Part shown: one piece after another, positions 35,695 to 43,662 of the stretch
Position numbering within the stretch: the first letter of the stretch is position 1
How the letters are laid out: each line of letters starts with the position of its first letter
Assembly (NCBI RefSeq): GCF_000981895.1
Contig: NZ_LATD01000028.1
Span: 1 to 64,000 of the forward strand
Source of the DNA: Streptomyces odonnellii
GTDB taxonomy: Bacteria > Actinomycetota > Actinomycetes > Streptomycetales > Streptomycetaceae
Reading direction: 5' to 3'
Length of the DNA stretch: 64,000 bases
Position numbers and translations under genes: made by a program
Notes under the pieces: generated by a model
Seen by the model: the letters and a program-made list of their open reading frames with translations, nothing else
Databases searched by the model: none
What the model was told of the DNA's origin: nothing

Positions 35695-37587
35695 TCACTC
35701 GCGGCGGCTCCCGGCCGCCAGCGGATTGGGGACCGTACCGTGCACGGCGGCGTGCGGCCGCTCGGACCGGTCGCGGTATCCGTCGAGGTGGAGGCGGTTG
35801 CGGTTGAGGCAGAGCCGCTCGATACGCGGGGTGAGCAGGTCGAACGTGGCGAAGCGCTCCTTCAGCTCCGGGAACCGCGTGTGGTGCCGCAGGATCTCCG
35901 CCCGTACGAGGGACCAGAACTCGCCCTCGGGCACCCCTAGTTGCTCCTCGCACAGGGGTGCCAGATAGCGGAAGACCCCGACGAAGAGCCCTGAATGGAT
36001 GAACTGGGTGAGGAAGCTCGGCTCCTCGGTCAGCAGGATGTCCTTCACGTCGCGGGGCATCGTGTCGTGCTCGGGCAGCGGCTGCGCGCTGATGTTCACA
36101 TCGTCCACGAAATCCTTGATCGCCAGCCGTACGGGGACGTCCTGGCCATCGAAGACGACGATGGCGTTCTCGCCGTGCGGGGAGAAAACGGTTCCGTAGC
36201 GGTAGAGGAAGTGCAGCAGCGGCGGGAGCAGCGCCGCGAAGAGCCGCTGGAGCCAGTCCTCGGGCGTGAGACCGGAGCGGGAAACGAGTTCGGCGGTGAA
36301 CGCCCTTCCCTCCGGATCCGTATGGATGAGGGAGGCAAGCGTACGGGCACGCTCCCCGGGGGCGAGCCGGGTCTCCAGGGGCTCGCGCCAGATCGCGCCG
36401 AGCAGTTCCTTGTACTGGTAGGGGACTTCCGGGAGCTGGTCGTACAGCGGGTGCTCGACCGTCACCGAGGCGACCTCGCCCAGCAGGATCACCCCGCATT
36501 CGTCGCGCAGGAACGGGTCGGCGTCATGGATGCCGTGGACCCACGCGGTGACGGCGGGCGCGGCGAGAGTGCGCTCGGTGGGCAGTCCGCGCCAGACCAG
36601 GGTGTTGAGGATGGACAGGGGCAGTTTGACGGTGTGCCGGTCGGGCCGTCCGATGTTGAGGAACGTACGGATGGACTGCTGCGGCAGGCGGAGATCACCG
36701 TCGGTCGGGAGCGGGACGATCGCTCCCCCGGCTATGGCGGGCGCGTAGAGCGGGAGCAGGACCTCGTCCCACTGCCAGGGGTGTACGGGCAGATAGAGAT
36801 AGGCGGCCGGGTCCAGGCCCCGGTCCCGGAGGACGGTGTCGAAGCGCTCGCGGACCGCCGCGTCAAGTTCCCCGGCGTAGAGCAGGTCGGGGCTGTCCAG
36901 GGCCGGGACTCCCCGGTAGGCGGCAAGGGCGGTGCTGACCGCGATCCAGGGCAGGGGCGCCGGTCTGCGGGCCTCGGGCGCCCAGCGCGCCGCATCGGTG
37001 GCGGAGAAGCCGACGCGGCCCTTGTTGAGGACGAGCCAGGGGTGGCCGGTCTGGTGTCCTTCGAGGTCGGCGTAGCCGAGATCGGCGAGGCGTGCCGCGG
37101 AGAGGGCGGTGTGGCCGAGCCGGGCGTCCGCGGCGAGGGTCGTGGTGAGTTCGCGGACGAGATGGCCGAGGGTCTCGCCGTCGAGCCCGAGCACCCGGCG
37201 GGCGAGCGGCAGAAAGCCCAGCGGATCGGTGAACGGCTGGTTCCGGTAGCGGATGGAGCCGGGGTCGACGCGCCAGTCGCCATAGGCACCGCGGGTGGCA
37301 CGGAAGAGGAGCGATTCTCCGGCGTCGAGGGTGAGGGCGTAGTGGCCGGCGGCACCGGGGACGGGCACCGGTTCGACGATCTCCTCGTACGCGAATTCCC
37401 CGAGCAGTTTGGCGAGAAGCCGGCCGGCGGCCCGGTCCCAGGCCCGGGGGTTCAGCTCCGGTGGGGAGAACAAGGGCGCGGTGGAGCCGGGCGGGGCGGT
37501 GGAGTCACCGGCGGCCGTGGAGTTGTGGACAGGAGCGGTGGAGTCGTGGCTGACAGGGGAGTCGTGGGTGGCAGGGGACTTCGGCAC
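35695..37587 (-). CDS. IucA/IucC-family NRPS-independent siderophore synthetase (second of two)
   Basis: 630 residues. The first ~38 are a Ser/Thr/Ala/His low-complexity repeat (units like DSTAP). The synthetase core has GHPWLVLNKGRVGFS (nucleotide/carboxylate loop), YLPVHPWQWDEV, QQSIRTFLNIGRPDRHTVKLPLSI, and in the C-terminal ferric-reductase-like part HGENAIVVFDGQDVPVRLAIKDFVDDVNIS. Family members condense a carboxylate with an amine via an acyl-adenylate. It looks nearest to the type C group, which often oligomerises or closes the product, but substrate cannot be read from sequence. GTG start after GGAG. Third-in-line partner of the AlcB-like acyltransferase 115 bp upstream. Confidence 0.85.
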   Translation of the reverse strand: MPKSPATHDSPVSHDSTAPVHNSTAAGDSTAPPGSTAPLFSPPELNPRAWDRAAGRLLAKLLGEFAYEEIVEPVPVPGAAGHYALTLDAGESLLFRATRGAYGDWRVDPGSIRYRNQPFTDPLGFLPLARRVLGLDGETLGHLVRELTTTLAADARLGHTALSAARLADLGYADLEGHQTGHPWLVLNKGRVGFSATDAARWAPEARRPAPLPWIAVSTALAAYRGVPALDSPDLLYAGELDAAVRERFDTVLRDRGLDPAAYLYLPVHPWQWDEVLLPLYAPAIAGGAIVPLPTDGDLRLPQQSIRTFLNIGRPDRHTVKLPLSILNTLVWRGLPTERTLAAPAVTAWVHGIHDADPFLRDECGVILLGEVASVTVEHPLYDQLPEVPYQYKELLGAIWREPLETRLAPGERARTLASLIHTDPEGRAFTAELVSRSGLTPEDWLQRLFAALLPPLLHFLYRYGTVFSPHGENAIVVFDGQDVPVRLAIKDFVDDVNISAQPLPEHDTMPRDVKDILLTEEPSFLTQFIHSGLFVGVFRYLAPLCEEQLGVPEGEFWSLVRAEILRHHTRFPELKERFATFDLLTPRIERLCLNRNRLHLDGYRDRSERPHAAVHGTVPNPLAAGSRRE

Positions 37588-37702
37588 GAGGACTCCTCGG
37601 GACGGAACCGGTGTGGATCGAGCGGTGTATCCACAGCCGCCGGAAGCGGCTGAGAGCGAGGGCGGGCGGCGGCAGGCGCAGACGGGCCGGGCCGAGGACG
37701 GT

Positions 37703-38440
37703 TCAGAGCCGGTCGCGCAGGGCGCGGTCGCGCACCATGAGGGCGGCTCGTTTGCCGGGCAGATCGACCTCCGAGAAGAAGCGGAAGCCGGCGCTCAGGA
37801 AGGCGGAGACGGACGGGGTGTTGCGCAGGTCGGGTTCGGCGATGACGCGCCCGCAGCGGGGCCGGTGGTCGAGGATGAGATCGGAGACGGCTCTGAGCAG
37901 GACGGTCCCGACCCCGCGCCCGCGGTCGGCGACGCCCCCGAGCAGGAGATGGATCCCGGTGTCGTGCGGACGGGCAGGGTAGTGGCGGGCGAGCGGGTCC
38001 AGGTCCGCGCGGTAGATCTCCCAGTAGCTCATCGGAATCCCGCCCAGAACACCGAGGCACGGGACGCTTCGGCCGTCGCCGTCGAGCTGGGGACGCAGAT
38101 GGGCGGCGGTCACGGATTCCGGCCCCGCCAGCTCCCAGAAAGCGGCCACGGCGGGATCGTTCATCCAGCGGCTGACCAGCGACAGATCGCGCTCGATACA
38201 CACGGGTACGAGCCGGAAGACACCGGCGGACGTGGGGGTGGCACCCCAGCCGCCCGGCGTGTCGAGCAGATCACCGGCCACCGCGGCGGGGGCGGCCTGC
38301 GGCGGTACGACCGCCTGCCCGCCCCCTCCGAACAGTGCGGTCAGCTCATCGAGCCGTAGGTCGACGGTGTCCTCGGTGCCCCCGCCGTGGTGCGGGGTGG
38401 GGCCGGCTCCACTGCCGGTGCTCGCGTCGGCGGGAGGCAT
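37703..38440 (-). CDS. AlcB/IucB-type siderophore N-acyltransferase (GNAT)
   Basis: 245 residues. After a ~70-residue disordered head comes the AlcB domain: LVSRWMNDPAVAAFWELAGP, then GIPMSYWEIYRADLDPLARHYP, then HDTGIHLLLGGVADRGRGVGTVLLRAVSDL with the acetyl-CoA loop RGRGVG. Related enzymes (IucB, RhbD, AlcB) acylate N-hydroxylated lysine, diaminopropane or similar amines during aerobactin- or rhizobactin-like synthesis. Since no N-hydroxylase is nearby, the true substrate is uncertain. The ATG at 38440 follows GAGAGGAG. It lies between the two synthetases. Confidence 0.85.
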   Translation of the reverse strand: MPPADASTGSGAGPTPHHGGGTEDTVDLRLDELTALFGGGGQAVVPPQAAPAAVAGDLLDTPGGWGATPTSAGVFRLVPVCIERDLSLVSRWMNDPAVAAFWELAGPESVTAAHLRPQLDGDGRSVPCLGVLGGIPMSYWEIYRADLDPLARHYPARPHDTGIHLLLGGVADRGRGVGTVLLRAVSDLILDHRPRCGRVIAEPDLRNTPSVSAFLSAGFRFFSEVDLPGKRAALMVRDRALRDRL

Positions 38441-38499
38441 GGGGCGCTCTCCTCTCAGCAGTTCGGACGGGTCGCGCTCCTTCGGCGCCGGACCGGTGA

Positions 38500-38534
38500 C
38501 GGATCAATGGCGGATCAGCCGCGGATCAATGGCG
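38500..38534. repeat. Short direct repeat between NIS genes
   Basis: CGGATCAATGGCG occurs at 38500-38512 and 38522-38534, 22 bp apart, in the 138-bp gap upstream of the acyltransferase gene. A second pair, TACGAAG-N-ACAT, follows at 38546 and 38569. Confidence 0.6.
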
Positions 38535-38578
38535 AGTCGGTCGCGTACGAAGCACATGTCGGTGGCATACGAAGAACA

Positions 38579-40651
38579 TCATTGGCGCAGTGGGTTCGTG
38601 ATGGTGACATACACGGACTGGGTATCAACAGGCCCCACCAGTTCGTCGAGACCGTGCAGCCGGGTCAGCAGATTGGCCTTGCAGCGCAGAGTGGCGGGCT
38701 CCAGCAGCCGTCCGGGCAGCGGCGAGCCCAGCTCCGCCGCTCCGGCCAGAAACTGCCTGAAGGCGGCGAGAAGGACACGCTCGTCGGCGAGCCCCTGCGC
38801 ACCGAACGCGCCGATCAGGCCGAAGACGTTGTTGATGCCGAGGTAGTAGGCGAAGCGCTCGTCGGTGACCTCGTCGGAGACGAAGGTGTCGCTGGCGGAG
38901 CCGATCCCGGGAAGGCGGCGCTCCAGCGAGGCGCGGTGGGACTCGCGGAAGTAGTAGCCCTGGTTGTCGCGGTAGCGGCCCCCGGTGGGCCAGCCGTCCG
39001 TGTCGAGGAGCACCAGGGTGTTCTGCTGATGGGCCTCCAGGGCGATCCCTGCCGTACCGTCCAGCCAGAGCACCGGGCGTACGACCTGGTCCAGATAGCG
39101 CAGAAACCACTCGGCGGACACGGCGGCACGCGACCGGCCGGTGCGGGCCGCCAGTGTACGGACGATCTCCGCGAGCCGCGAGTGGGTGCCCGCACGCCCG
39201 GGATACGGGCGCGGAGCGGTCAGCCCGGCGATACAGACGGCGTCGTCCCCGGGCGCGAACGGATTGTGGCGCACCATCACATCGAGCCCGCCGACCGGTT
39301 CCCCCTCCGGGGTGTCGACGGCGAGCCAGGCGGGGTCCCGGACGATGTCGAAGCCGGGGTGCGCGGCCTGCCACTCCTTGCCGAGCCCGCTGCGGAGCAG
39401 CCGGTGCACCTCGACGCCCCGGTGGAGTTCCTTGCGAAGGTTCTCACGGCGCGAGTTGGTGATCCGTACGCCGAGCGAGAGCTTGAGCATGGTGGGAACG
39501 CCGGACCGGTGGACCGTACGGATCGAGGAGGTGGGGTGCCAGGGCGCACCATGGGGTCCCAGGTCGTGCAGGAGGCCGGCGTCCAGGAGCGCGGCCACCG
39601 CGGGCCGGTGCTTCAACTCGCGTGCCTGCCAGGGGTGGAGGGGCAGCGGGACGGTGTCGCCGGGCAGGGGTACGTCCCCGATGAGGCGGGTGGTGAGCAG
39701 TTCCGCGGGGATGACGCGGCCCTGTTCGGTCCAGGCCGAGCCGGTGGCGAGTACGGACCGGTGGACGGCCATCCAGTGCAGCGGGAAGGAGCCGCGCAAC
39801 TCGGGTGAGTAGAGGCGGGCTTCGGCCTCGGAGAGTCCTTCGCGGCTCTTGGGTGTGGGGTGCAGGGGGTGGCCGAGGATGAGCGACTGCTCGGCGGTGA
39901 GGAAGAGATCCGCACTGGCGGGGGCGCCGGGGTCCTGGCGCCGGTCGGCGATGAACTCGGCGGTGTGGCCAAGAGAGTTGGCGACCCGGCCGACCAGGTC
40001 GGCGCCCTGGTGGCGGCCCCCCTCCCGGCCGAGGAGCGCGGCGACGGTGACGGCCTCGGCGGCCGGGGCGTCCTGGGGCGCGTTCTCCAGGAAGGGCATG
40101 CCGAAGCGGTGCCAGCCCGTGGCGGACCAGTACCGGACGGGGACGAGCAGGGCGGTGCCGCTGGCGGTGAGCGGGATCCGCAGCACGGTGCCGTCGGGGC
40201 GGGGCAGCCCGGTCTCCCTGACCCAGCAGCGCAGCAGATTCTCGGTGGCCGCCGCGTCGGCTGCCTTGAGCGGGTCGGGGTGGTCGAGTTGGTCGGCCGC
40301 CGGAGGGCCGGCGAACGGGCCCGCCGGAGTGGCGGGTTCGCCGTCGAAGCCGCCCTCGGACTGCCGTGGCACCGTCGGGGATCCCGCGGTACGGGCGGCC
40401 CGCGCGGGGGCCTGCCCTCCCTGGTGTCCTCGGGGGTGGTCGGTGGAACGGGCGTCGGCCTCGGGCACTTCGGGTGAGGGTGTGGGGTTCACGCGGGCTT
40501 CCTTGTGAGGGTGTCCGGGATGTCCTGGATGGCCGGGGGGTGCGGCGGATCCATGTCCTGAGGATCCGGCGGATACGGCGGATCCGGGACGTCCCGGGTG
40601 GCCGGCGTGTCCGGGGCGTCCCGGGCCGGCGTCGGCGGTGTCCTGGGTCAT
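38579..40651 (-). CDS. IucA/IucC-family NRPS-independent siderophore synthetase (first of two)
   Basis: 690 residues. The core (from about residue 110) has ATP/substrate motifs LGHPLHPTPKSREGLS, PLPLHPWQ, HPTSSIRTVHRSGVPTMLKLSLGVRITNSRRE and the C-terminal EAHQQNTLVLLD...RDNQGYYFR, the IucA/IucC signature. The start at ATG 40651 overlaps the aminotransferase stop by 4 bases (ATGA). A GTG at 40492 with AAGGAAG upstream would remove a 53-residue Gly/Pro/His-repeat region (GHPGHPGHP) and give 637 residues; which start is used is open. It probably condenses citrate or a similar acid with an amine made by the pathway. Confidence 0.85.
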   Translation of the reverse strand: MTQDTADAGPGRPGHAGHPGRPGSAVSAGSSGHGSAAPPGHPGHPGHPHKEARVNPTPSPEVPEADARSTDHPRGHQGGQAPARAARTAGSPTVPRQSEGGFDGEPATPAGPFAGPPAADQLDHPDPLKAADAAATENLLRCWVRETGLPRPDGTVLRIPLTASGTALLVPVRYWSATGWHRFGMPFLENAPQDAPAAEAVTVAALLGREGGRHQGADLVGRVANSLGHTAEFIADRRQDPGAPASADLFLTAEQSLILGHPLHPTPKSREGLSEAEARLYSPELRGSFPLHWMAVHRSVLATGSAWTEQGRVIPAELLTTRLIGDVPLPGDTVPLPLHPWQARELKHRPAVAALLDAGLLHDLGPHGAPWHPTSSIRTVHRSGVPTMLKLSLGVRITNSRRENLRKELHRGVEVHRLLRSGLGKEWQAAHPGFDIVRDPAWLAVDTPEGEPVGGLDVMVRHNPFAPGDDAVCIAGLTAPRPYPGRAGTHSRLAEIVRTLAARTGRSRAAVSAEWFLRYLDQVVRPVLWLDGTAGIALEAHQQNTLVLLDTDGWPTGGRYRDNQGYYFRESHRASLERRLPGIGSASDTFVSDEVTDERFAYYLGINNVFGLIGAFGAQGLADERVLLAAFRQFLAGAAELGSPLPGRLLEPATLRCKANLLTRLHGLDELVGPVDTQSVYVTITNPLRQ

Positions 40652-42012
40652 GGGCACGGGTCCGCTCCGCTCCGGCGCGGCGCGGTACGTTCGGCGGCGG
40701 CGAGGGCGTCGGCGAAGCGGTCGAGGACCGCGGCGGCCTGTTCGTCGGTGAGCGTGAGCGGAGGGAGCAGCCGCACGACGGATGAACGGCGGCCGCCCAG
40801 TTCGACGATGAGGCCACGGCTCAGGCACTCGCGCTGGACGGCGGCGGCGAGTACGGGGTCCGGCGGCGCGGGGTCGCCGGGGGCCGGAGCGACGAGTTCC
40901 ACACCGATCATGAGACCACGCCCGCGTACGTCTCCGACACAGTGGTGGGTCGCGGCCAGGCCCTGGAGCTGTCCCAGCATCCGCGCGCCGAGGACCGCGG
41001 CGCGGCCGGCCAGCCCGTTCTCCCGTACGTACTTGAGGGTCGCGGCGCCCGCCGCCATCGCGAGCTGATTGCCCCGGAAGGTGCCCGCGGGGGTTCCGGG
41101 CGGCCAGCAGTCGAGGTCCGCGTGGTGGACGATCAGAGCCAGCGGGAGGGAGCCGCCGATCGCCCTGGAGAGCACCATCACATCGGGGACGATCCCGCTG
41201 TGCTCCACGGCCCAGAAGGCACCGGTACGCCCCACCCCGGTCTGCACCTCGTCCGCGATGAGCGGAATGGACCGCTCCGCCGTCAGTTCGCGCATTCTTC
41301 GCAGCCAGGTGTCCGGCGCCGGGATCACTCCGCCCTCGCCCTGGACGGGTTCCAGGATCATTCCGGCGGGGACCGGCGCCGCTCCTCTGGGGTCGTCGAG
41401 CAGATCCTCGGTCCAGCGCGCGGCGAGTTCCGCGCCGCGTTCGCCGCCGACACCGAAGGGGCAGCGGTAGTCGTACGGAAAGGGCAGCCGGACCACCCGC
41501 GCGTCCTGAGCACCGGCGGAGGCCGCGAGGGCCCCGGCCGTCAGCCCATGGCTCGCTCCGGTGAAGGCGAGCAGGGTGTCGCGGCCGGTGGCGGTACGGA
41601 CGAGGGTCAGGGCGGCCTCGACGGCATCGCTGCCCGCGGGGCCGCAGAACCGCACCCGGGCGTTCTCGGCGAACCGCCGTGGCAGGGTCGCCAGCAGCTC
41701 CGTGGTGAACGCGTCCTTGACCGGGGTCGCGAGGTCGGGGACATGTAAGGGAGCGCCCGAGTCGAGGACTTTCCTGATCGCTTCGAGGACGACCGGATGG
41801 TTGTGCCCGAGGGCGAGGGCGCCCGCTCCGGAGCCGCAGTCCAGATACCGCCGCCCGTCCGCCCCTTCGATCGTGATCCCCCGGGCCCGCACCGGCACGA
41901 TGGGCAGCGACCGCGCGTAGGTACGGGCCGCCGTTTCGCGCAGGGGCTGGCGCCGGAGAATGCCCTCGTGCGCGACGGTGGGCGCCGCCGGAGCTGGTTC
42001 GGTCACGGCCAC
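40648..42012 (-). CDS. Class III (DABA-type) aminotransferase homologue lacking the PLP lysine
   Basis: 454 residues, fold type I PLP enzyme related to diaminobutyrate-2-oxoglutarate aminotransferases such as RhbA/Dat. Conserved parts: GSGAGALALGHNHP, RFCGPAGSDAVEAAL, EPVQGEGGVIP, LIADEVQTGVGRTG, GTFRGNQLAMAAG. The position of the Schiff-base lysine (…SKAIGG… in relatives) reads LSRAIGGSLP with Arg283, codon AGG at 41166-41164. It heads the NIS operon; the GTG at 42012 follows GGGAGG at 11 bases. If the Arg is real, normal transamination should be lost. Otherwise it would supply 2,4-diaminobutyrate for the siderophore. Confidence 0.85.
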   Translation of the reverse strand: MAVTEPAPAAPTVAHEGILRRQPLRETAARTYARSLPIVPVRARGITIEGADGRRYLDCGSGAGALALGHNHPVVLEAIRKVLDSGAPLHVPDLATPVKDAFTTELLATLPRRFAENARVRFCGPAGSDAVEAALTLVRTATGRDTLLAFTGASHGLTAGALAASAGAQDARVVRLPFPYDYRCPFGVGGERGAELAARWTEDLLDDPRGAAPVPAGMILEPVQGEGGVIPAPDTWLRRMRELTAERSIPLIADEVQTGVGRTGAFWAVEHSGIVPDVMVLSRAIGGSLPLALIVHHADLDCWPPGTPAGTFRGNQLAMAAGAATLKYVRENGLAGRAAVLGARMLGQLQGLAATHHCVGDVRGRGLMIGVELVAPAPGDPAPPDPVLAAAVQRECLSRGLIVELGGRRSSVVRLLPPLTLTDEQAAAVLDRFADALAAAERTAPRRSGADPCP

Positions 42013-42347
42013 GACTGTCGGTCCTCCCGCTGTCACGGTTCGGTCACATGTCAGTACGGCGCTCGTCCGGCGAATGTTCGACGGTGAAGCCTGCCCCGTC
42101 CCTCGTATGTACCAACGACGCGGAATGCCCCGGATCACGGGCTGTCCAAAGATCCTTGGCACCGGAAACCGGTCAGGGATCAGGCCGGAAACCGCTCTCG
42201 GAACCGCAGCCCTGCCGTACGCCGTCCCCATCGGCACGCGGCATAGTGGAGGGTCTTGTCCTGACCCCAACACCGAGGCCGGGACACGTCATTCGCTGTC
42301 CGTACGAACTGTTCCGAACTGTTCCGAAGTCCCAGGGGGATCACGCC
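42013..42347. other. Divergent region: NIS operon / lipoprotein protease
   Basis: 335 bp with no gene. It should hold the NIS operon promoter. No DmdR-type iron box (TTAGGTTAGGCTAACCTAA-like) was seen on either strand. The tandem decamer at 42305-42328 lies at the protease end. Confidence 0.5.
42305..42328 (+). repeat. Tandem decamer CGAACTGTTC
   Basis: Two exact copies (42305-42314 and 42315-42324) plus a partial CGAA, starting 43 bp before the lipoprotein protease start. Period 10 bp equals one helical turn, and each unit is itself palindromic around GAAC-T-GTTC. Confidence 0.65.
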
Positions 42348-43559
42348 ATGCGACCCATTCGCCCGACGCTCGCCGCACGCCGTGGAAGGAGCACCCGGCG
42401 CGGATTCCCCGCCCTGGCCGCGGTCTCGGTCGCCGCGACGCTCGCGCTGACGGCCACCGCCTGCGGGCCGGGCGAGGAGAACGCCGCGTCCGAGCCGAGC
42501 GCCGCGGCCGACGGCCAGATCACGATTCCGGACGATCTCAAGGACCGGCTCAAGGAGCACGGGATCGATCTGGACAAGTGGCGCAACGGCGAGTGGAAGA
42601 ACTGGGACAAGGACAAGTGGCTCCGTGAGGCCAGGGACTTCGTCAACCCGATCATCGAGGACCTCTGGGACCCGGACAGGATGCGGGACGCGGAGCAGCC
42701 GCCGGAGCAGCCCGTCAAGGAGCAGGACATCTCCGGCGACGCGGGAGTCACCGACCCGACTCCGCAGCCCGTCACCGCGCAGGAGGTGAACACGCCGTAC
42801 GGGGAGAACGCGGCCGAGTCGGGCAAGCTGTTCTTCGACGGGCCCGAGGGATCGATGGTCTGCTCGGCGACCGTGGTCCAGGACCCGGCCCACCCCGGCA
42901 AGTCCAACATGGTCTGGACGGCGGGCCATTGTGTGCACGCGGGCAAGGCCGGCGGCTGGTACCGCAACCTCGCCTTCGTCCCCTCGTACAACAACGAGGG
43001 CCTGTCGATGGCGGAGTCGGAGAACGCCCCCCACGAGCAGATCGCACCGTACGGAGTGTGGTGGGCGGACTGGGCGCAGACCTCCGAGCAGTGGATAGCC
43101 CAGGGTGCGTCGTCCGGCGGTCAGGGCGCTCCGTACGACTTCGCGGTGATCCATGTCACCCCGGAGAAGGGCAGCACCGCCACCTCGCTGGAGGAGACGG
43201 TCGGTTCGGCCCTTCCGGTGGACTTCAACGCCCCGGCCACGCCGCAGATCGCGAGCATGACGGCGACCGGCTACCCGGCGGCGCCGCCGTACGACGGCCA
43301 GAAGCTCTTCCAGTGCGAGGACAAGCCGGGCCGGCTGTCGCTGAACGCCGAGGACCCGACGATGTACCGCGTCGGCTGCACCATGACGGGCGGTTCGTCC
43401 GGCGGCGGCTGGGTGGCGGCGGGCCGGGACGGCAAGCCCGCTCTGGTCTCCAACACCTCCATAGGCCCGGTCACCGCGGGCTGGCTGGCCGGACCGCGCC
43501 TCGGCGATGTCGCCAAGGGCATCTACGACGGCGTCAGCGAGAAGTTCGCGGACCAGTAG
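42348..43559 (+). CDS. Lipoprotein trypsin-like serine peptidase
   Basis: 403 residues. The N-terminal signal ends in LTATAC with a lipobox Cys near residue 39, so the protein is probably lipid-anchored outside the membrane. An acidic, Trp/Lys-rich spacer (residues ~50-130) precedes a chymotrypsin-fold domain with the triad His in WTAGHCVHAG, Asp in YDFAVIHV and Ser in MTGGSSGGGW. The ATG at 42348 has GGGGGA upstream. It stands alone between the NIS operon and hflX, convergent with hflX; a 10-bp tandem decamer lies just upstream and may regulate it. Confidence 0.85.
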   Translation: MRPIRPTLAARRGRSTRRGFPALAAVSVAATLALTATACGPGEENAASEPSAAADGQITIPDDLKDRLKEHGIDLDKWRNGEWKNWDKDKWLREARDFVNPIIEDLWDPDRMRDAEQPPEQPVKEQDISGDAGVTDPTPQPVTAQEVNTPYGENAAESGKLFFDGPEGSMVCSATVVQDPAHPGKSNMVWTAGHCVHAGKAGGWYRNLAFVPSYNNEGLSMAESENAPHEQIAPYGVWWADWAQTSEQWIAQGASSGGQGAPYDFAVIHVTPEKGSTATSLEETVGSALPVDFNAPATPQIASMTATGYPAAPPYDGQKLFQCEDKPGRLSLNAEDPTMYRVGCTMTGGSSGGGWVAAGRDGKPALVSNTSIGPVTAGWLAGPRLGDVAKGIYDGVSEKFADQ

Positions 43560-43588
43560 GGCCGCACCAAGTCTCGTATCCCGTAAGG

Positions 43589-43629
43589 CCGATGGCCCGC
43601 CCCCTCGCGGTGAGGGGGCGGGCCATCGG
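43589..43629. terminator. Bidirectional terminator (protease / hflX)
   Basis: Perfect 18-bp stem (43589-43606 with 43612-43629), arms CCGATGGCCCGCCCCCTC / GAGGGGGCGGGCCATCGG, loop of 5 bases, between convergent genes. The longest perfect stem in the window apart from the 19-bp stem at 1842. Confidence 0.85.
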
Positions 43630-43662
43630 TCCATGTGTGTACGGGACGCACGGTCCGTACGG

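Noticed and set aside
42013-42347. Iron box for the NIS operon
   Set aside because: No TTAGGTTAGGCTAACCTAA-like sequence on either strand.
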